Assembly (NCBI RefSeq): GCF_039904985.1
Contig: NZ_CP157005.1
Coordinates: forward strand, 1-64,000
Direction of reading: 5' to 3'
Origin: Methylomonas sp. AM2-LC
Lineage (GTDB): Bacteria; Pseudomonadota; Gammaproteobacteria; Methylococcales; Methylomonadaceae
DNA: 64,000 nucleotides
The position numbers and the translations under genes were made by a program. Below are positions 48,269 to 58,108 of the stretch, piece after piece; within the stretch, counting starts at the first letter, position 1; every line of letters begins with the position of its first letter. The notes beneath the pieces were generated by a model. The model was not told the origin of the DNA. It searched no databases and worked only from the letters and a program-made list of their open reading frames with translations.

Positions 48269-50950
48269 TCATTCAGATGAAGATAGCAGATTATTCAGTT
48301 TTGGCTTAAGAACCAATTTGCTTAATGCAGGAAGAACTACAAAAGTACACGTCATTATCCAGAAAATGCCAATTGTAATGACTAATCCCATGCTTGAAAT
48401 TCCCTGATGAGGAGAAAAAGCCAACCCAACAAAACTAGAAATAGTGGTCAAAGCACCATAAAACATGCCTCTGGCAGTACTTGATTGGTAAATATTTTGA
48501 TCTTCTGCTAAAGAATGATGCAATTTTTCCACCATATGTATTCCATTATCAACGCCTAAACCCATTAATAGGGGCAAAGCAATAATATTAGCAAAATTGA
48601 TAGGAGTCCCTGTAAATACAGTACTAGCCATAGTAAACAATCCGGCCAAAACCAGAGGAGCCATTACCAATAATGTATCCACAATAGAACGTCGGATAAA
48701 TAACAATAAAATGGCAATTGCAACCAAAGCAATAATAATGGCTTCTTGAAATGAACTAATCACCGCCTTCATGGATTCCCAATACATCACTGGTAAATCA
48801 GTCGTATCAGAAGAAACCGATTGCACATCAGTTATAAATGCTTGTAAATTTCCTAAATCGTTTAAATCATATTTAGGATAAATCTGAATACGATATGCAC
48901 CGTTGCTACTTAACCAACGCTCTTTTATTTCTTGAGGTATATTTTCGGGCTTGATTTCTTCGGCATTAAAACTGGTGAGCAATTCGTTCATCACGGACGG
49001 CAAAGTACCTAACAAAGAGGTTTGAATTTTTTCAATAAACACGCCACGATCAGGCTGTAAACGTGCATCAAGCTCAATCAAAACATCCTGTAATTCATGT
49101 TTAAACGTCAATAAAGATTTGATTTCTACTGCATTGGTTTTTTTGGGTAAACTGTCATCAATAGCAGCAATCATACGTTTAATGCTTGGCAAGGGATCTG
49201 AACCGACTTTTAATTGCGGAAACATTTGACTCCTTAAACCCGAAGTCAGTGCCATTTCATCAATTACCATCAACTTTTCTTCTTGTTGATCAGGAACAAA
49301 ATCAAACAAACTGATTGTTTTGTTTACCGTCTTTAACTGCAATAACTTTTTCTGAGTTGCGCGTGCTTCCGCTTCATTTTTAGCCAAAACTGTCAACGTC
49401 ATGGGAGAAGCATCCTTATCCCGCATCAGCTCTTTAAATGCGATCACTGATTCAGTATGAGGATCTCGCAAATTTACTGGATTAAAATCCGTTTTCACCT
49501 GAAATACAAAATACACAGCAATCACAGCAATCACAACGGTTGTGAAAGTAATGAGTTTTGCGTAGTGTAGGGTAAAGGTCGCTAATATATTGGAAAACCG
49601 GGATGCACCAGGCATTTCACCATGCAGATCATGAATGGGTGGCAAAGGCAAAATTTTCAGTATCACTGGCAACACAGTTAAAGTAACAAACAAGCAAATA
49701 AACAAACTGGTACCTGCCAATAAACCAAGCTCAGAAATACCTTGATAATCTGTTGGAATAAAGGCGTACAAACCTATTGAAGTGGTCACCGCACATAAAA
49801 TAAGCGATGGACTGGTGGATAAAAGTGCCGCCTGTATCGCTTTAGTTTTATCTCGACCATGCAAATCCAGATTATCGCGATAACGTAAACAAAAATGAAT
49901 GGCATACTCAACGCCCAAACCAATATTTGACACTGCAAAGGCTACCGAAATCAGATTTAATTGTTTAACTGCAATGGAAGCAAACAAGCCACAGAAAATC
50001 ATCCCGAAAGCCAGTGTAACCAATGTGGCTACCATTAACCACCAGGAACGATAAGCAACTAATAGAATGACTAACACCAGTACCAATGAGAACACACTGG
50101 CAGTGAAAGTTCCCTGACTCATACCCGCCATTTCATCGTGTTCTAAACCTACTTCACCGGTAATCCAGACTTTAACTTCTGGTAAATTGGGATCCTGTAT
50201 TTTCTTAATCGCTTGATGAATTGCATTGATTGCCGGTTCTACTGGTAAAATTTGGCTAAAATCAAATTTTGGCGAAATAATCAAAAATGCCTTATCGGAC
50301 TGCTGTTTAGTGATGTTATTTTCAGCAATCAGTTTTTGCCAAGACAACAAATCAGTTTCTCCATTCAGCGTGTTATGCAATGAATAACTAACTTTGTCTA
50401 TCAATGAAAACAAATCAATAGGTACTTCCTGTGTTTTTGTTTCTGCGTGCAGAGCATCTTCAAAGATAGAAAAAAAACCGTTAAGACTGGGATCCTGAGA
50501 AATACGACCAATAAAAGGCTGAGCCTGGGCTAAAGTGATGGAAAAATCCTCTAATTTATCTTTTTCCAAATATAATAAGCCATTACGGTGAAAAAACGGA
50601 TTTTCGTCAGGTCGATATACTTTAGTAAAATGCAGGGAATCCGCACGTAATTCTCGTGCTAAGCGTTGCGCCGCTGCTTTAGTCAATTCTGGACTTGAAG
50701 ACTCCAACACCAACAATAGGGTATGTAATTCTTGACCAAATTCCTTTTCAAAATTTCGTCTATTTATCTGAAAAGGTGCATCAGGGGCTATCAGCTCAGC
50801 CGTATCAGTATTGATACTTAAATGAGTGCTTGTGTATTGCACAGCTAAAAAAGCCAATATTAAAATACCGCAAAGCAATAAACCTGGGGAATAGAGTAGC
50901 CAGTTACCCCAGCGGTAAGCAAGAATACCTATACGTTTCTCTGTAGACAT
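48269..50950 (-). CDS. hpnN: RND/MMPL-family transporter, HpnN-like
   Basis: HpnN-type transporters move hopanoids to the outer membrane. The protein (893 residues from ATG 50950; a GTG nine bases upstream is also possible) has 12 membrane helices. Two large periplasmic loops and two SSD-like helical bundles are present. The N-terminal LSINTDTAELI and FFHRNGLLYLEKDKLEDF segments match HpnN. Hopanoid synthesis genes are not in the window, so substrate is inferred from homology. It starts one base after the stop of the CaCA antiporter, suggesting one transcript. Confidence 0.82.
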   Translation of the reverse strand: MSTEKRIGILAYRWGNWLLYSPGLLLCGILILAFLAVQYTSTHLSINTDTAELIAPDAPFQINRRNFEKEFGQELHTLLLVLESSSPELTKAAAQRLARELRADSLHFTKVYRPDENPFFHRNGLLYLEKDKLEDFSITLAQAQPFIGRISQDPSLNGFFSIFEDALHAETKTQEVPIDLFSLIDKVSYSLHNTLNGETDLLSWQKLIAENNITKQQSDKAFLIISPKFDFSQILPVEPAINAIHQAIKKIQDPNLPEVKVWITGEVGLEHDEMAGMSQGTFTASVFSLVLVLVILLVAYRSWWLMVATLVTLAFGMIFCGLFASIAVKQLNLISVAFAVSNIGLGVEYAIHFCLRYRDNLDLHGRDKTKAIQAALLSTSPSLILCAVTTSIGLYAFIPTDYQGISELGLLAGTSLFICLFVTLTVLPVILKILPLPPIHDLHGEMPGASRFSNILATFTLHYAKLITFTTVVIAVIAVYFVFQVKTDFNPVNLRDPHTESVIAFKELMRDKDASPMTLTVLAKNEAEARATQKKLLQLKTVNKTISLFDFVPDQQEEKLMVIDEMALTSGLRSQMFPQLKVGSDPLPSIKRMIAAIDDSLPKKTNAVEIKSLLTFKHELQDVLIELDARLQPDRGVFIEKIQTSLLGTLPSVMNELLTSFNAEEIKPENIPQEIKERWLSSNGAYRIQIYPKYDLNDLGNLQAFITDVQSVSSDTTDLPVMYWESMKAVISSFQEAIIIALVAIAILLLFIRRSIVDTLLVMAPLVLAGLFTMASTVFTGTPINFANIIALPLLMGLGVDNGIHMVEKLHHSLAEDQNIYQSSTARGMFYGALTTISSFVGLAFSPHQGISSMGLVITIGIFWIMTCTFVVLPALSKLVLKPKLNNLLSSSE

Positions 50951-50951
50951 A

Positions 50952-51926
50952 TTAAGCACTCACTATCGTATTGATCAGGTAAACCGTGTATCCACCATAT
51001 ATAGCCACTAAAATGCCACCTTCCACACGATTAATACAACCACTACCTGATGATTTGTGATAGCCTAAAACTAACAAAGAAGCCGTTAAAATGGCCATTA
51101 ATGGCCAATCTCTATGCAAAATTTCCGCAGGAATACTCATTGGCTGAATCAATCCGGCCAGCCCAACCACGCCTAAAGTATTAAACAAGTTAGAACCAAT
51201 AATATTACCAATTGCCAGTTCATCTTCACCCTTTCTGGCTGCTGATATGGACGAAGCTAACTCTGGCAGAGAAGTACCAATAGCCACTACGGTTAAACCA
51301 ATAATCAAATCACTCACACCTAAATCATGAGCAACGGATACAGCCCCCCAAACCAACAGGCGAGAACTCATAATCAAAAATGCCAAACCTGCCAATAGGT
51401 AAATAATGGCCTGATCTCGCGACATAGGATGTTCGTTTAATTCTTCTGTAATTTCATGCTCAAGGCTATCGTTTTTGCCCTTAAAACTTTGCTTTATCAT
51501 CCAGCCCATTACTGCAACAAATAGCAACAAATGTAATCCGGCATCCAAACGTGATAATTCACCATCAAAAAGCAAACCGAGAACAAAGAAAGTCACCAAC
51601 AACAATACCGGTAATTCTTTTTTGATGACTTGCGAGTGAACGACAATAGGATTTATCAAAGCCACCACACCCAAAATTAAGGCGATATTAGTGATGTTAG
51701 AACCATAGGCATTACCCAAAGCAATGCCTGGATTACCTTGCAAGGCTGACAATGCCGATACACTTAATTCAGGGGCAGAAGTGCCAAAACCTATTACAAC
51801 CATGCCTATCAATAACGGTGACATACCATAAATTTGTGCGATGGCTGCAGCACCATCCACAAACAAATCTGCACTCCAAACCAGCAAGATCAAGCCAAGA
51901 ACTATCATTAATAGCGGCAAAGCCAT
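50952..51926 (-). CDS. Calcium/sodium antiporter of the CaCA family (YrbG-like)
   Basis: The 324-residue protein has two homologous five-helix halves, each with an alpha-repeat motif (GFGTSAPELSVS at about residues 47-58 and AIGTSLPELASS at about 216-227), the ion-binding core of the family. Exchange of calcium or potassium for sodium or protons is inferred from the family. It is flanked by uppP (57 bases upstream) and the HpnN-like gene (1 base downstream), all on the minus strand. Confidence 0.92.
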   Translation of the reverse strand: MALPLLMIVLGLILLVWSADLFVDGAAAIAQIYGMSPLLIGMVVIGFGTSAPELSVSALSALQGNPGIALGNAYGSNITNIALILGVVALINPIVVHSQVIKKELPVLLLVTFFVLGLLFDGELSRLDAGLHLLLFVAVMGWMIKQSFKGKNDSLEHEITEELNEHPMSRDQAIIYLLAGLAFLIMSSRLLVWGAVSVAHDLGVSDLIIGLTVVAIGTSLPELASSISAARKGEDELAIGNIIGSNLFNTLGVVGLAGLIQPMSIPAEILHRDWPLMAILTASLLVLGYHKSSGSGCINRVEGGILVAIYGGYTVYLINTIVSA

Positions 51927-51983
51927 AGATTACCCTTATGTAACTAAAAAAATTAAAAAAACGGAAGAAATTAGATGCAGAAC

Positions 51984-52811
51984 TTAATCCACACTCCATT
52001 GCACTAATCCACTATAGGCCGTAGCGAGCACTACCAAGCCAAATACAATACGATACCAAGCGAAAATTATAAAATTATGCTGACTGATATAACGCAATAA
52101 ACCTTTAACTGCCAATAAGGCGCTAAGAAAGGCAGTTACCAACCCAACGGCAAATAAACCCGCATCATCAGAAAAATTAACCAAATCACGGTGTTTGTAT
52201 AAATCGTAAGCACTTGCAGCCACTAAAGTAGGAATCGCCAAAAAAAATGAAAACTCCGTAGCAGCTTTTCGTGACAAACCAAATAATAAACCACCAATAA
52301 TAGTCGCACCAGAACGTGAAGTACCGGGTATCAGAGCAAAGGCTTGCGCAATACCTAATTTAAAAGCATCCAAAAAACTTAAATCGTCAACTTCCTGCAC
52401 TCGAACAGTATGCTCTCGTTTTTCTGCCCAAATAATGACGAGTGCTCCAATAATAAATGCCAAAGCCACGGGTAATGGTTTAAATAATACGGCCTTGATA
52501 TATTTGCTAAACAAAAAGCCTAAAATCGCTGCTGGCAAAAAAGCAATCACCAAATTTATAACAAATTTTTGCGCTTGTCGCTGATGCGTAACCCCCAATA
52601 AAACTTGGGTGATTTTTAGTCGATATTCCCAGCAAATTGCCAGAATAGCTCCCACCTGAATGACAATGCAAAACAATTTAGCTTTGTCGTCATTAAACGC
52701 CAGTAAATCACCCGCTAATATCAAATGACCGGTACTGGAAACAGGTAAAAACTCTGTTAATCCTTCTACAATACCTAGAATTAAAGCTTTAAAAAATAAA
52801 ACAACATCCAC
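51984..52811 (-). CDS. uppP: Undecaprenyl-diphosphatase UppP
   Basis: UppP (BacA) recycles undecaprenyl diphosphate for cell-wall synthesis. The 275-residue membrane protein has both catalytic motifs: [10 protein letters not shown] at about residues 20-29 and [17 protein letters not shown] at about 163-179. Translation begins at a GTG with a GGAG RBS nine bases upstream; the nearby ATG at 52807 is out of frame. It heads the run uppP-antiporter-hpnN. Confidence 0.97.
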   Translation of the reverse strand: MDVVLFFKALILGIVEGLTEFLPVSSTGHLILAGDLLAFNDDKAKLFCIVIQVGAILAICWEYRLKITQVLLGVTHQRQAQKFVINLVIAFLPAAILGFLFSKYIKAVLFKPLPVALAFIIGALVIIWAEKREHTVRVQEVDDLSFLDAFKLGIAQAFALIPGTSRSGATIIGGLLFGLSRKAATEFSFFLAIPTLVAASAYDLYKHRDLVNFSDDAGLFAVGLVTAFLSALLAVKGLLRYISQHNFIIFAWYRIVFGLVVLATAYSGLVQWSVD

Positions 52812-53053
52812 TGGGTTAAACTCCTTGCCGAAGCATTGCTAGCAGAAAAAGAAAAAAATTGTTTAATCAAAAAACAACATCATATTAGGTTAATGCTATA
52901 AAACCATGAAAATCGGACAGAATTATAGTCGAAATACTAGCCTGCTCCTAAAGTTGTCCTGATATATTAAAGATCAAAGTTTACTGCACCGTGAAATACA
53001 ACCCTTCAACCAAATAAACACAAGACATTGAAATAAAACATAAAAAATAGAAA

Positions 53054-54280
53054 TTAATGCCAGACTTTTTCAAGATTCGCACGTAATACTTCCAAGAAAT
53101 CTTCTGTCGTTAAGTAATGACTCTCTTGAACGTTATCACCATAAATACAAAGCGCTAAATCTTTGGTCATATGCTCGCTTTCCACACTATCAATACAAAC
53201 TTTTTCCAGTGTTTCACAAAAACGGATTAACTGAGCATTGTCATCCAATTTACCGCGAAACGCTAAGCCGCGTGTCCAGGCAAAAATTGAAGCAATTGGA
53301 TTGGTTGAGGTTTTTTTACCTTGTTGATGTAAGCGAAAATGTCGAGTAACCGTACCATGTGCAGCTTCAGCTTCCATGATTTTGCCATCGGGAGTCATCA
53401 AGGTAGAAGTCATTAAGCCTAAAGAGCCGAAACCTTGAGCGACTGTATCCGACTGAACATCACCATCGTAATTTTTGCATGCCCACACAAATGCGCCATT
53501 CCACTTAAGTGCAGAAGCCACCATATCGTCAATGAGTTTATGTTCGTAGCTGATACCTTTGTTTTCAAACTTCTGTTGATAGTCTTGCTGATAAATAGCA
53601 GCAAAAATATCTTTAAAACGACCATCGTATTTTTTAAGTATGGTATTTTTGGTAGAAAGATACAGCGGCCAACCTCTATCTAAGGCCACATTAAAGCAAC
53701 TATGTGCAAAACCCGCTATAGATTCGTCAGTGTTATACATAGCTAAGGCCACTCCATCACCCTCGAAGTGATAAACCTCATAAACCTGTTCAGCACTTCC
53801 ATCATCGGGTGTAAAGCTAATATGTAATTTACCGGGACCTTTAGTCAAAAAATCAGTAGCCCGATATTGATCGCCAAAAGCGTGTCGGCCAATACAGATA
53901 GGTTGGGTCCAATTAGGTACTAGGCGAGGTATATTGGCACACACTATAGGTTCACGAAACACGGTTCCATCCAAAATATTTCTGATAGTTCCGTTTGGCG
54001 ATTTATACATTTTTTTCAAACCAAATTCTTTAACCCTATCTTCATCAGGCGTTATCGTGGCACATTTAATGCCAACACCGTGCTTTTTAATGGCATTTGC
54101 GGCAGCAATGGTCACTTCATCATCTGTTTGATCACGCTGTTCAATACCCAGATCATAATATTCGATTTGAACATCCACATAAGGCAGGATTAATTTATCC
54201 TTAATAAATCGCCAGATTATGCGGGTCATTTCATCACCATCTAATTCGACAATAGCATTTTTGACCGATATTTTGCTCAT
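53054..54280 (-). CDS. icd: NADP-dependent isocitrate dehydrogenase, eukaryote-like subfamily
   Basis: This enzyme converts isocitrate to 2-oxoglutarate in the TCA cycle. The 408-residue protein belongs to the homodimeric subfamily shared with eukaryotes rather than the E. coli Icd subfamily. It starts [13 protein letters not shown], has the substrate-binding [19 protein letters not shown] and ends with the usual helices. It is divergent from the marR-type gene, and a terminator-like gap follows. Confidence 0.96.
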   Translation of the reverse strand: MSKISVKNAIVELDGDEMTRIIWRFIKDKLILPYVDVQIEYYDLGIEQRDQTDDEVTIAAANAIKKHGVGIKCATITPDEDRVKEFGLKKMYKSPNGTIRNILDGTVFREPIVCANIPRLVPNWTQPICIGRHAFGDQYRATDFLTKGPGKLHISFTPDDGSAEQVYEVYHFEGDGVALAMYNTDESIAGFAHSCFNVALDRGWPLYLSTKNTILKKYDGRFKDIFAAIYQQDYQQKFENKGISYEHKLIDDMVASALKWNGAFVWACKNYDGDVQSDTVAQGFGSLGLMTSTLMTPDGKIMEAEAAHGTVTRHFRLHQQGKKTSTNPIASIFAWTRGLAFRGKLDDNAQLIRFCETLEKVCIDSVESEHMTKDLALCIYGDNVQESHYLTTEDFLEVLRANLEKVWH

Positions 54281-54318
54281 AATGTATTCCTAACCGCTAA
54301 GACGTAGAAAACAGTATA

Positions 54319-54348
54319 CCGAAAACTGCGTGATTTTGCCGTTTTCGG
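54319..54348. promoter_or_regulatory. 8-bp inverted repeat between icd and the MarR gene
   Basis: CCGAAAAC at 54319-54326 and GTTTTCGG at 54341-54348 are exact reverse complements separated by 14 bases. It lies between two divergent genes, 33 bases before the MarR start, where an operator would be expected. The spacing is wider than a typical MarR site, so assignment is tentative. Confidence 0.35.
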
Positions 54349-54381
54349 GCACATTGCTTCAGCTTGTGTTAAAATTAGGTA

Positions 54382-54969
54382 ATGCAGGAACTTGATACTT
54401 TCAAGCTGATCGAGCGCATCAGTTCATTATTACGTTCAGAGGAACGAAAAAAATACGCAGCTATTGGCTTACAGCCAATTCATGGCCAAGTACTTGAATA
54501 CCTTGCAAAATGTAATAAATACAGCAACACTCATGCAGCAGTTGCTGAATATCTTGGATTAACTAAGGGTACCGTTTCTCAAACCATTCAAATTCTGGAA
54601 CGTAAACACTATCTTGAAAAGGAAACAGATAGCCTGGATGGTCGCGTAGTTCATATCAAACTGACTGAAGCAGGAATACGACTTATTGATGAACTAAAGC
54701 CTCTGGATATGTTCAAACAGGCTGAAACCAAGATCAGTCGACAGGAGTTTGATACTATTGGACAGGCCTTGCAAACCACTCTGGGCGTACTGCAAAAAGT
54801 GAATCATTCCAAGAGCTTTGGTTTGTGTCGTTCCTGCCAATATTTTTCTGTAGAGGAACATCATTACTTGTGCGGTTTAACCCAGCAGGCCTTGGATCGC
54901 AGTGATACCGAAAAGATCTGCCGCGAACATACACCGACCCCAAATTCATTTATAGACCAAGAGTACTAA
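54382..54969 (+). CDS. MarR-family regulator with C-terminal cysteine cluster
   Basis: The 195-residue protein has a MarR winged helix (about residues 20-120; HAAVAEYLGLTKGTVSQTIQ recognition region and a DGRVVHIKLT wing). A C-terminal extension follows with four cysteines: CRSC, YLCGL and KICREH. Their arrangement suggests a metal site or redox switch not found in classical MarR. A ubiK gene starts 5 bases after its stop, so a shared transcript is likely. Ligand and targets unknown. Confidence 0.9.
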   Translation: MQELDTFKLIERISSLLRSEERKKYAAIGLQPIHGQVLEYLAKCNKYSNTHAAVAEYLGLTKGTVSQTIQILERKHYLEKETDSLDGRVVHIKLTEAGIRLIDELKPLDMFKQAETKISRQEFDTIGQALQTTLGVLQKVNHSKSFGLCRSCQYFSVEEHHYLCGLTQQALDRSDTEKICREHTPTPNSFIDQEY

Positions 54970-54973
54970 ACAT

Positions 54974-55225
54974 ATGTTTGATCCTAAATCCCTAGATAAT
55001 ATAGCCGAACAAATATCCAAAGCCATCCCACCTGGCTTCACTCACTTTAAAGATGATGTGGAAAAAAATCTGCACGCTCTACTTCAAAGCACACTGTCCA
55101 AACTTGACCTGGTCAGTCGTGAAGAATTTGAAGTGCAAAAAGCCGTATTGGCTAAAACCCGTAGTCGACTGGAAGCGCTTGAAAAGCAGCTTGCCGATCT
55201 GGAACAGCGCGTACTAAGCGATTAA
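54974..55225 (+). CDS. ubiK: Ubiquinone biosynthesis accessory factor UbiK
   Basis: UbiK (YqiC, BMFP family) is a small coiled-coil protein that helps the Ubi complex assemble. The 83-residue length is typical. An N-terminal amphipathic helix (MFDPKSLDNIAEQISKAIP) and a C-terminal coiled coil (about 50-80) are visible. In related genomes it often lies next to comM; here a 650-base spacer separates them. Confidence 0.93.
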   Translation: MFDPKSLDNIAEQISKAIPPGFTHFKDDVEKNLHALLQSTLSKLDLVSREEFEVQKAVLAKTRSRLEALEKQLADLEQRVLSD

Positions 55226-55231
55226 ATGCAC

Positions 55232-55339
55232 AGCATCGCTTAGATAAGCATGTCGAGCCATGAAAGGCCTACCGGTCACGCTAACCGATAAGCCTTCACA
55301 TTTCGGCAAGCTCTGGATGACCGGAGAGATAGCAATGCT
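55232..55339 (+). ncRNA. Candidate structured RNA between ubiK and comM
   Basis: Three nested pairings are seen: AGCATCGCT (55232-55240) with AGCAATGCT (55331-55339), one mismatch; CCGGTCA (55272-55278) with TGACCGG (55318-55324), exact; and CCGA (55285-55288) with TCGG (55303-55306), exact. It starts seven bases after ubiK. It could be a 3'-end structure, a small RNA, or a repeated element. No known RNA class was recognised. Confidence 0.4.
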
Positions 55340-55880
55340 TTCTATACTTATACAGCTGTTGTTTTGAGCTTTTTTCAATTGAGTTTCAAATCACTACTTA
55401 GGGCTTTGGTATCGGCATATTCAGCTTAATCCATCAAGGAATTAAAGCAACCTTACGATAAATGCATTTGTGCTTTATCAATGGCACTAACCGCGCCTTC
55501 AATTAGAATACACGTAGCTGAATCAGCGTTGAAAAGCAAAGGCTCTTTCCGAAAATCACTATCGAATGCAATCAGATCTTATCTTTTGCCTAAAACTGAT
55601 GCAATTAACACATCTAAAATTGAGTTAGCAGCCCACTACTACCTTAAGTGCGCGCGTTGTTATATAGATAACCCCCTGTATTTCAGAGTAATACCCACTG
55701 AATAGAACAATCTATACAGCCATATACCAAGACTAAACAAGATTTGTGTTAGAATTTTTGGCAGAGCCTGTTTGTTACCAAGCATATACAGGTCTAAAAT
55801 CTTTTTTAGCTGTCAATTACGTTTAAATACAATGCCAAAGCGTTTTTTACAGCGACAACCCCAACTTAATTGTGAACCTT
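55340..55880. other. Spacer upstream of comM
   Basis: About 540 bases without a supportable gene. A 74-codon frame at 55481-55705 has no RBS or recognisable features and was not accepted. The comM promoter must lie here; I could not place it convincingly. Confidence 0.5.
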
Positions 55881-57389
55881 ATGTCTTTGGCAGTGGTGTA
55901 CAGTCGCGGACGATCCGGTATAGCCGCTCCGCTAGTAACTGTGGAAGTGCAGGTCAGTAGTGGTTTGCCTGCGCTTAATATTGTTGGCTTACCTGAAACC
56001 GCCGTTAAAGAAAGCAGGGACCGAGTTCGGGGTGCTATCATCAACTCTCGTTTCGAGTTCCCTATTGGCAGGGTTACCATCAATCTTGCTCCTGCCGATC
56101 TACCCAAAGAAGGCGGGCGCTTTGATCTGGCCATTGCCTTAGGCATACTGGCCGCCTCTCAACAAATTCCCAAAAATCGCTTAGACGAATACGAATGTAT
56201 TGGTGAATTATCTTTGGGGGGTGAATTACGCATGATACCAGGTGCATTACCAGTAGCCATCCAAACCCGCAATGCCAACCGGCAATTAATTTTACCCATA
56301 GGCAATGCCGATGAAGCCGCCTTAATCAAAGACGCTCAATTATTACCCGCTAACAGCTTGTTAGAAGTATGTGCGCATATTTGCGGCCAACAACTCATTG
56401 AGTTGCAAGTATCCCAACCAGAATTAATTGAAGATATTTGTGAAATCGATTTTGCCGATGTACACGGCCAATACCACGTTAAACGTGCAATGGAAATCGC
56501 AGCAGCCGGTGCTCATAACTTACTGATGCTTGGCCCACCAGGAACGGGAAAATCCATGCTGGCAGCACGTTTACCGACTATTTTGCCAGAACTTAGCGAA
56601 CAACAAGCGCAGGAAACTGCGGCGATTGCCTCCATTAGCGACAAGGGACTGGATCTGTCACGCTGGCGCTTACCGCCATTCAGAGCACCGCACCATACCG
56701 CTTCAGCCGCTGCTATGGTTGGTGGCGGCAGCAATCCTAAACCCGGAGAAATTTCCTTATCGCACAATGGCACTTTATTTTTGGACGAACTACCTGAGTT
56801 TGACCGCAAAGTGCTGGAGGTATTGCGAGAACCTCTAGAAACCGGACACATTACTATTTCCCGCGCCAATCGTCAGGCCGACTTTCCGGCCAACTTTCAA
56901 TTAATTGCAGCTATGAATCCCTGCCCGTGTGGCTATTTGGGCGATGCATCTGGTCGATGCCACTGCTCATCCGAACAGGTCGCCCGCTATCGCGCCCGGG
57001 TATCTGGCCCACTACTCGATCGGGTGGATATGCATCTGGACGTGCCGCGAGTGGCATTGAACATGTTACGCAAAGGCTCGGCAGAAGGCGAAGAACGCAG
57101 TTCTACAATACGGCAACGAGTAATTGCTGCTCGGCAAAAAGCATTTAACCGCCAAGGTAAAACCAATTCCGCATTAAATGCAGCCGATATTAAAGTATTT
57201 TGCGATTTACCAGAAGCTGGCCATCAATTACTGGAACAGGCTTTGGAAAAGTTTGGTTTATCACATCGCGCTTATCACCGCATTTTAAAACTGGCACGCA
57301 CCATTGCAGATCTAGCTAACGCCGAAACTATATCCATTACACATTTAAGTGAAGCCATTAGTTATCGAAAATTGGATAGGACACGCTAA
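55881..57389 (+). CDS. comM: ComM / YifB-family Mg-chelatase-like AAA ATPase
   Basis: ComM is a hexameric helicase that promotes branch migration during natural transformation. The 502-residue protein starts MSLAVVYSRG, the family start; a GTG nine bases upstream is possible. It has an N-terminal Lon-protease-like domain (about 20-140), Walker A GPPGTGKSM at about 221-229 and Mg-chelatase AAA motifs. The MNPCPCGYLG zinc-binding segment lies at about 351-360. Confidence 0.95.
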   Translation: MSLAVVYSRGRSGIAAPLVTVEVQVSSGLPALNIVGLPETAVKESRDRVRGAIINSRFEFPIGRVTINLAPADLPKEGGRFDLAIALGILAASQQIPKNRLDEYECIGELSLGGELRMIPGALPVAIQTRNANRQLILPIGNADEAALIKDAQLLPANSLLEVCAHICGQQLIELQVSQPELIEDICEIDFADVHGQYHVKRAMEIAAAGAHNLLMLGPPGTGKSMLAARLPTILPELSEQQAQETAAIASISDKGLDLSRWRLPPFRAPHHTASAAAMVGGGSNPKPGEISLSHNGTLFLDELPEFDRKVLEVLREPLETGHITISRANRQADFPANFQLIAAMNPCPCGYLGDASGRCHCSSEQVARYRARVSGPLLDRVDMHLDVPRVALNMLRKGSAEGEERSSTIRQRVIAARQKAFNRQGKTNSALNAADIKVFCDLPEAGHQLLEQALEKFGLSHRAYHRILKLARTIADLANAETISITHLSEAISYRKLDRTR

Positions 57390-57499
57390 CTTTTTTGTAA
57401 ATAACCGACTTAAAGGGCCTTTCATTATTATTTTGCAGACATATTTAGTTCCGCACCACCACACCATTCTTTATCAGTGTTTCAACAACAGGAATCCCT

Positions 57500-58108
57500 A
57501 TGCAACATAAACTAGCTACCACCCAAGTGCAAATTGATAAGCTTATTGCAAGCCGTTGGAGCCCGCGCGCCTTTGCAGCCGACCAGCCTATTAGCAATAC
57601 AGATCTGATTGCCTTATTAGAAGCCGCTCGCTGGTCACCTTCCTGTTTTAATGATCAACCTTGGCGTTTCATTGTCTGCAATAAACACACGCATGCCTCC
57701 GCTTGGGAAAAAGCGTTTAGCGTAATAGTCGAAAAGAATCAGTTATGGGCTAAAAATGCCCCGCTTTTGCTATTGAGTGTCGCCATGAATAATTTTTCAC
57801 ATAACGACAAGCCAAACCGTTGGGCCAGCTATGATACTGGTGCAGCATCACTAAGTTTATGTTTACAGGCAAATGCGCTGGGTTTAGTTTCACACCAGAT
57901 GGGTGGTTTTGATGCAGAACAAGCCAAACAGGTTTTCAATTTACCTGACAATGCCACTCCTATGGCCATGATAGCCGTGGGATATCAGGCTGACGTAAAC
58001 CAATTAGCTAACGATTTTCAAAGCGCAGAAGCAGCAGATCGCAGTAGAAACGCTTTAACTAAACAATTTTTTGCCGGAGCATGGGACGAAGAATTACTGC
58101 TGAAATGA
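57500..58108 (+). CDS. Nitroreductase-family flavoprotein
   Basis: Members reduce nitro groups, quinones or flavins with NAD(P)H using FMN. The 202-residue protein has the N-terminal SRWSPRAFA segment, the FMN-binding ARWSPSCFNDQPWRF motif and the VGYQAD motif. It overlaps the following GST by four bases (ATGA), so the two are translationally coupled and may act in one detoxification step. Substrate unknown. Confidence 0.9.
   Translation: MQHKLATTQVQIDKLIASRWSPRAFAADQPISNTDLIALLEAARWSPSCFNDQPWRFIVCNKHTHASAWEKAFSVIVEKNQLWAKNAPLLLLSVAMNNFSHNDKPNRWASYDTGAASLSLCLQANALGLVSHQMGGFDAEQAKQVFNLPDNATPMAMIAVGYQADVNQLANDFQSAEAADRSRNALTKQFFAGAWDEELLLK

Noticed and set aside
55481..55705. 74-codon frame between ubiK and comM
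   Set aside because: No RBS, no recognisable pattern and irregular composition; likely chance.
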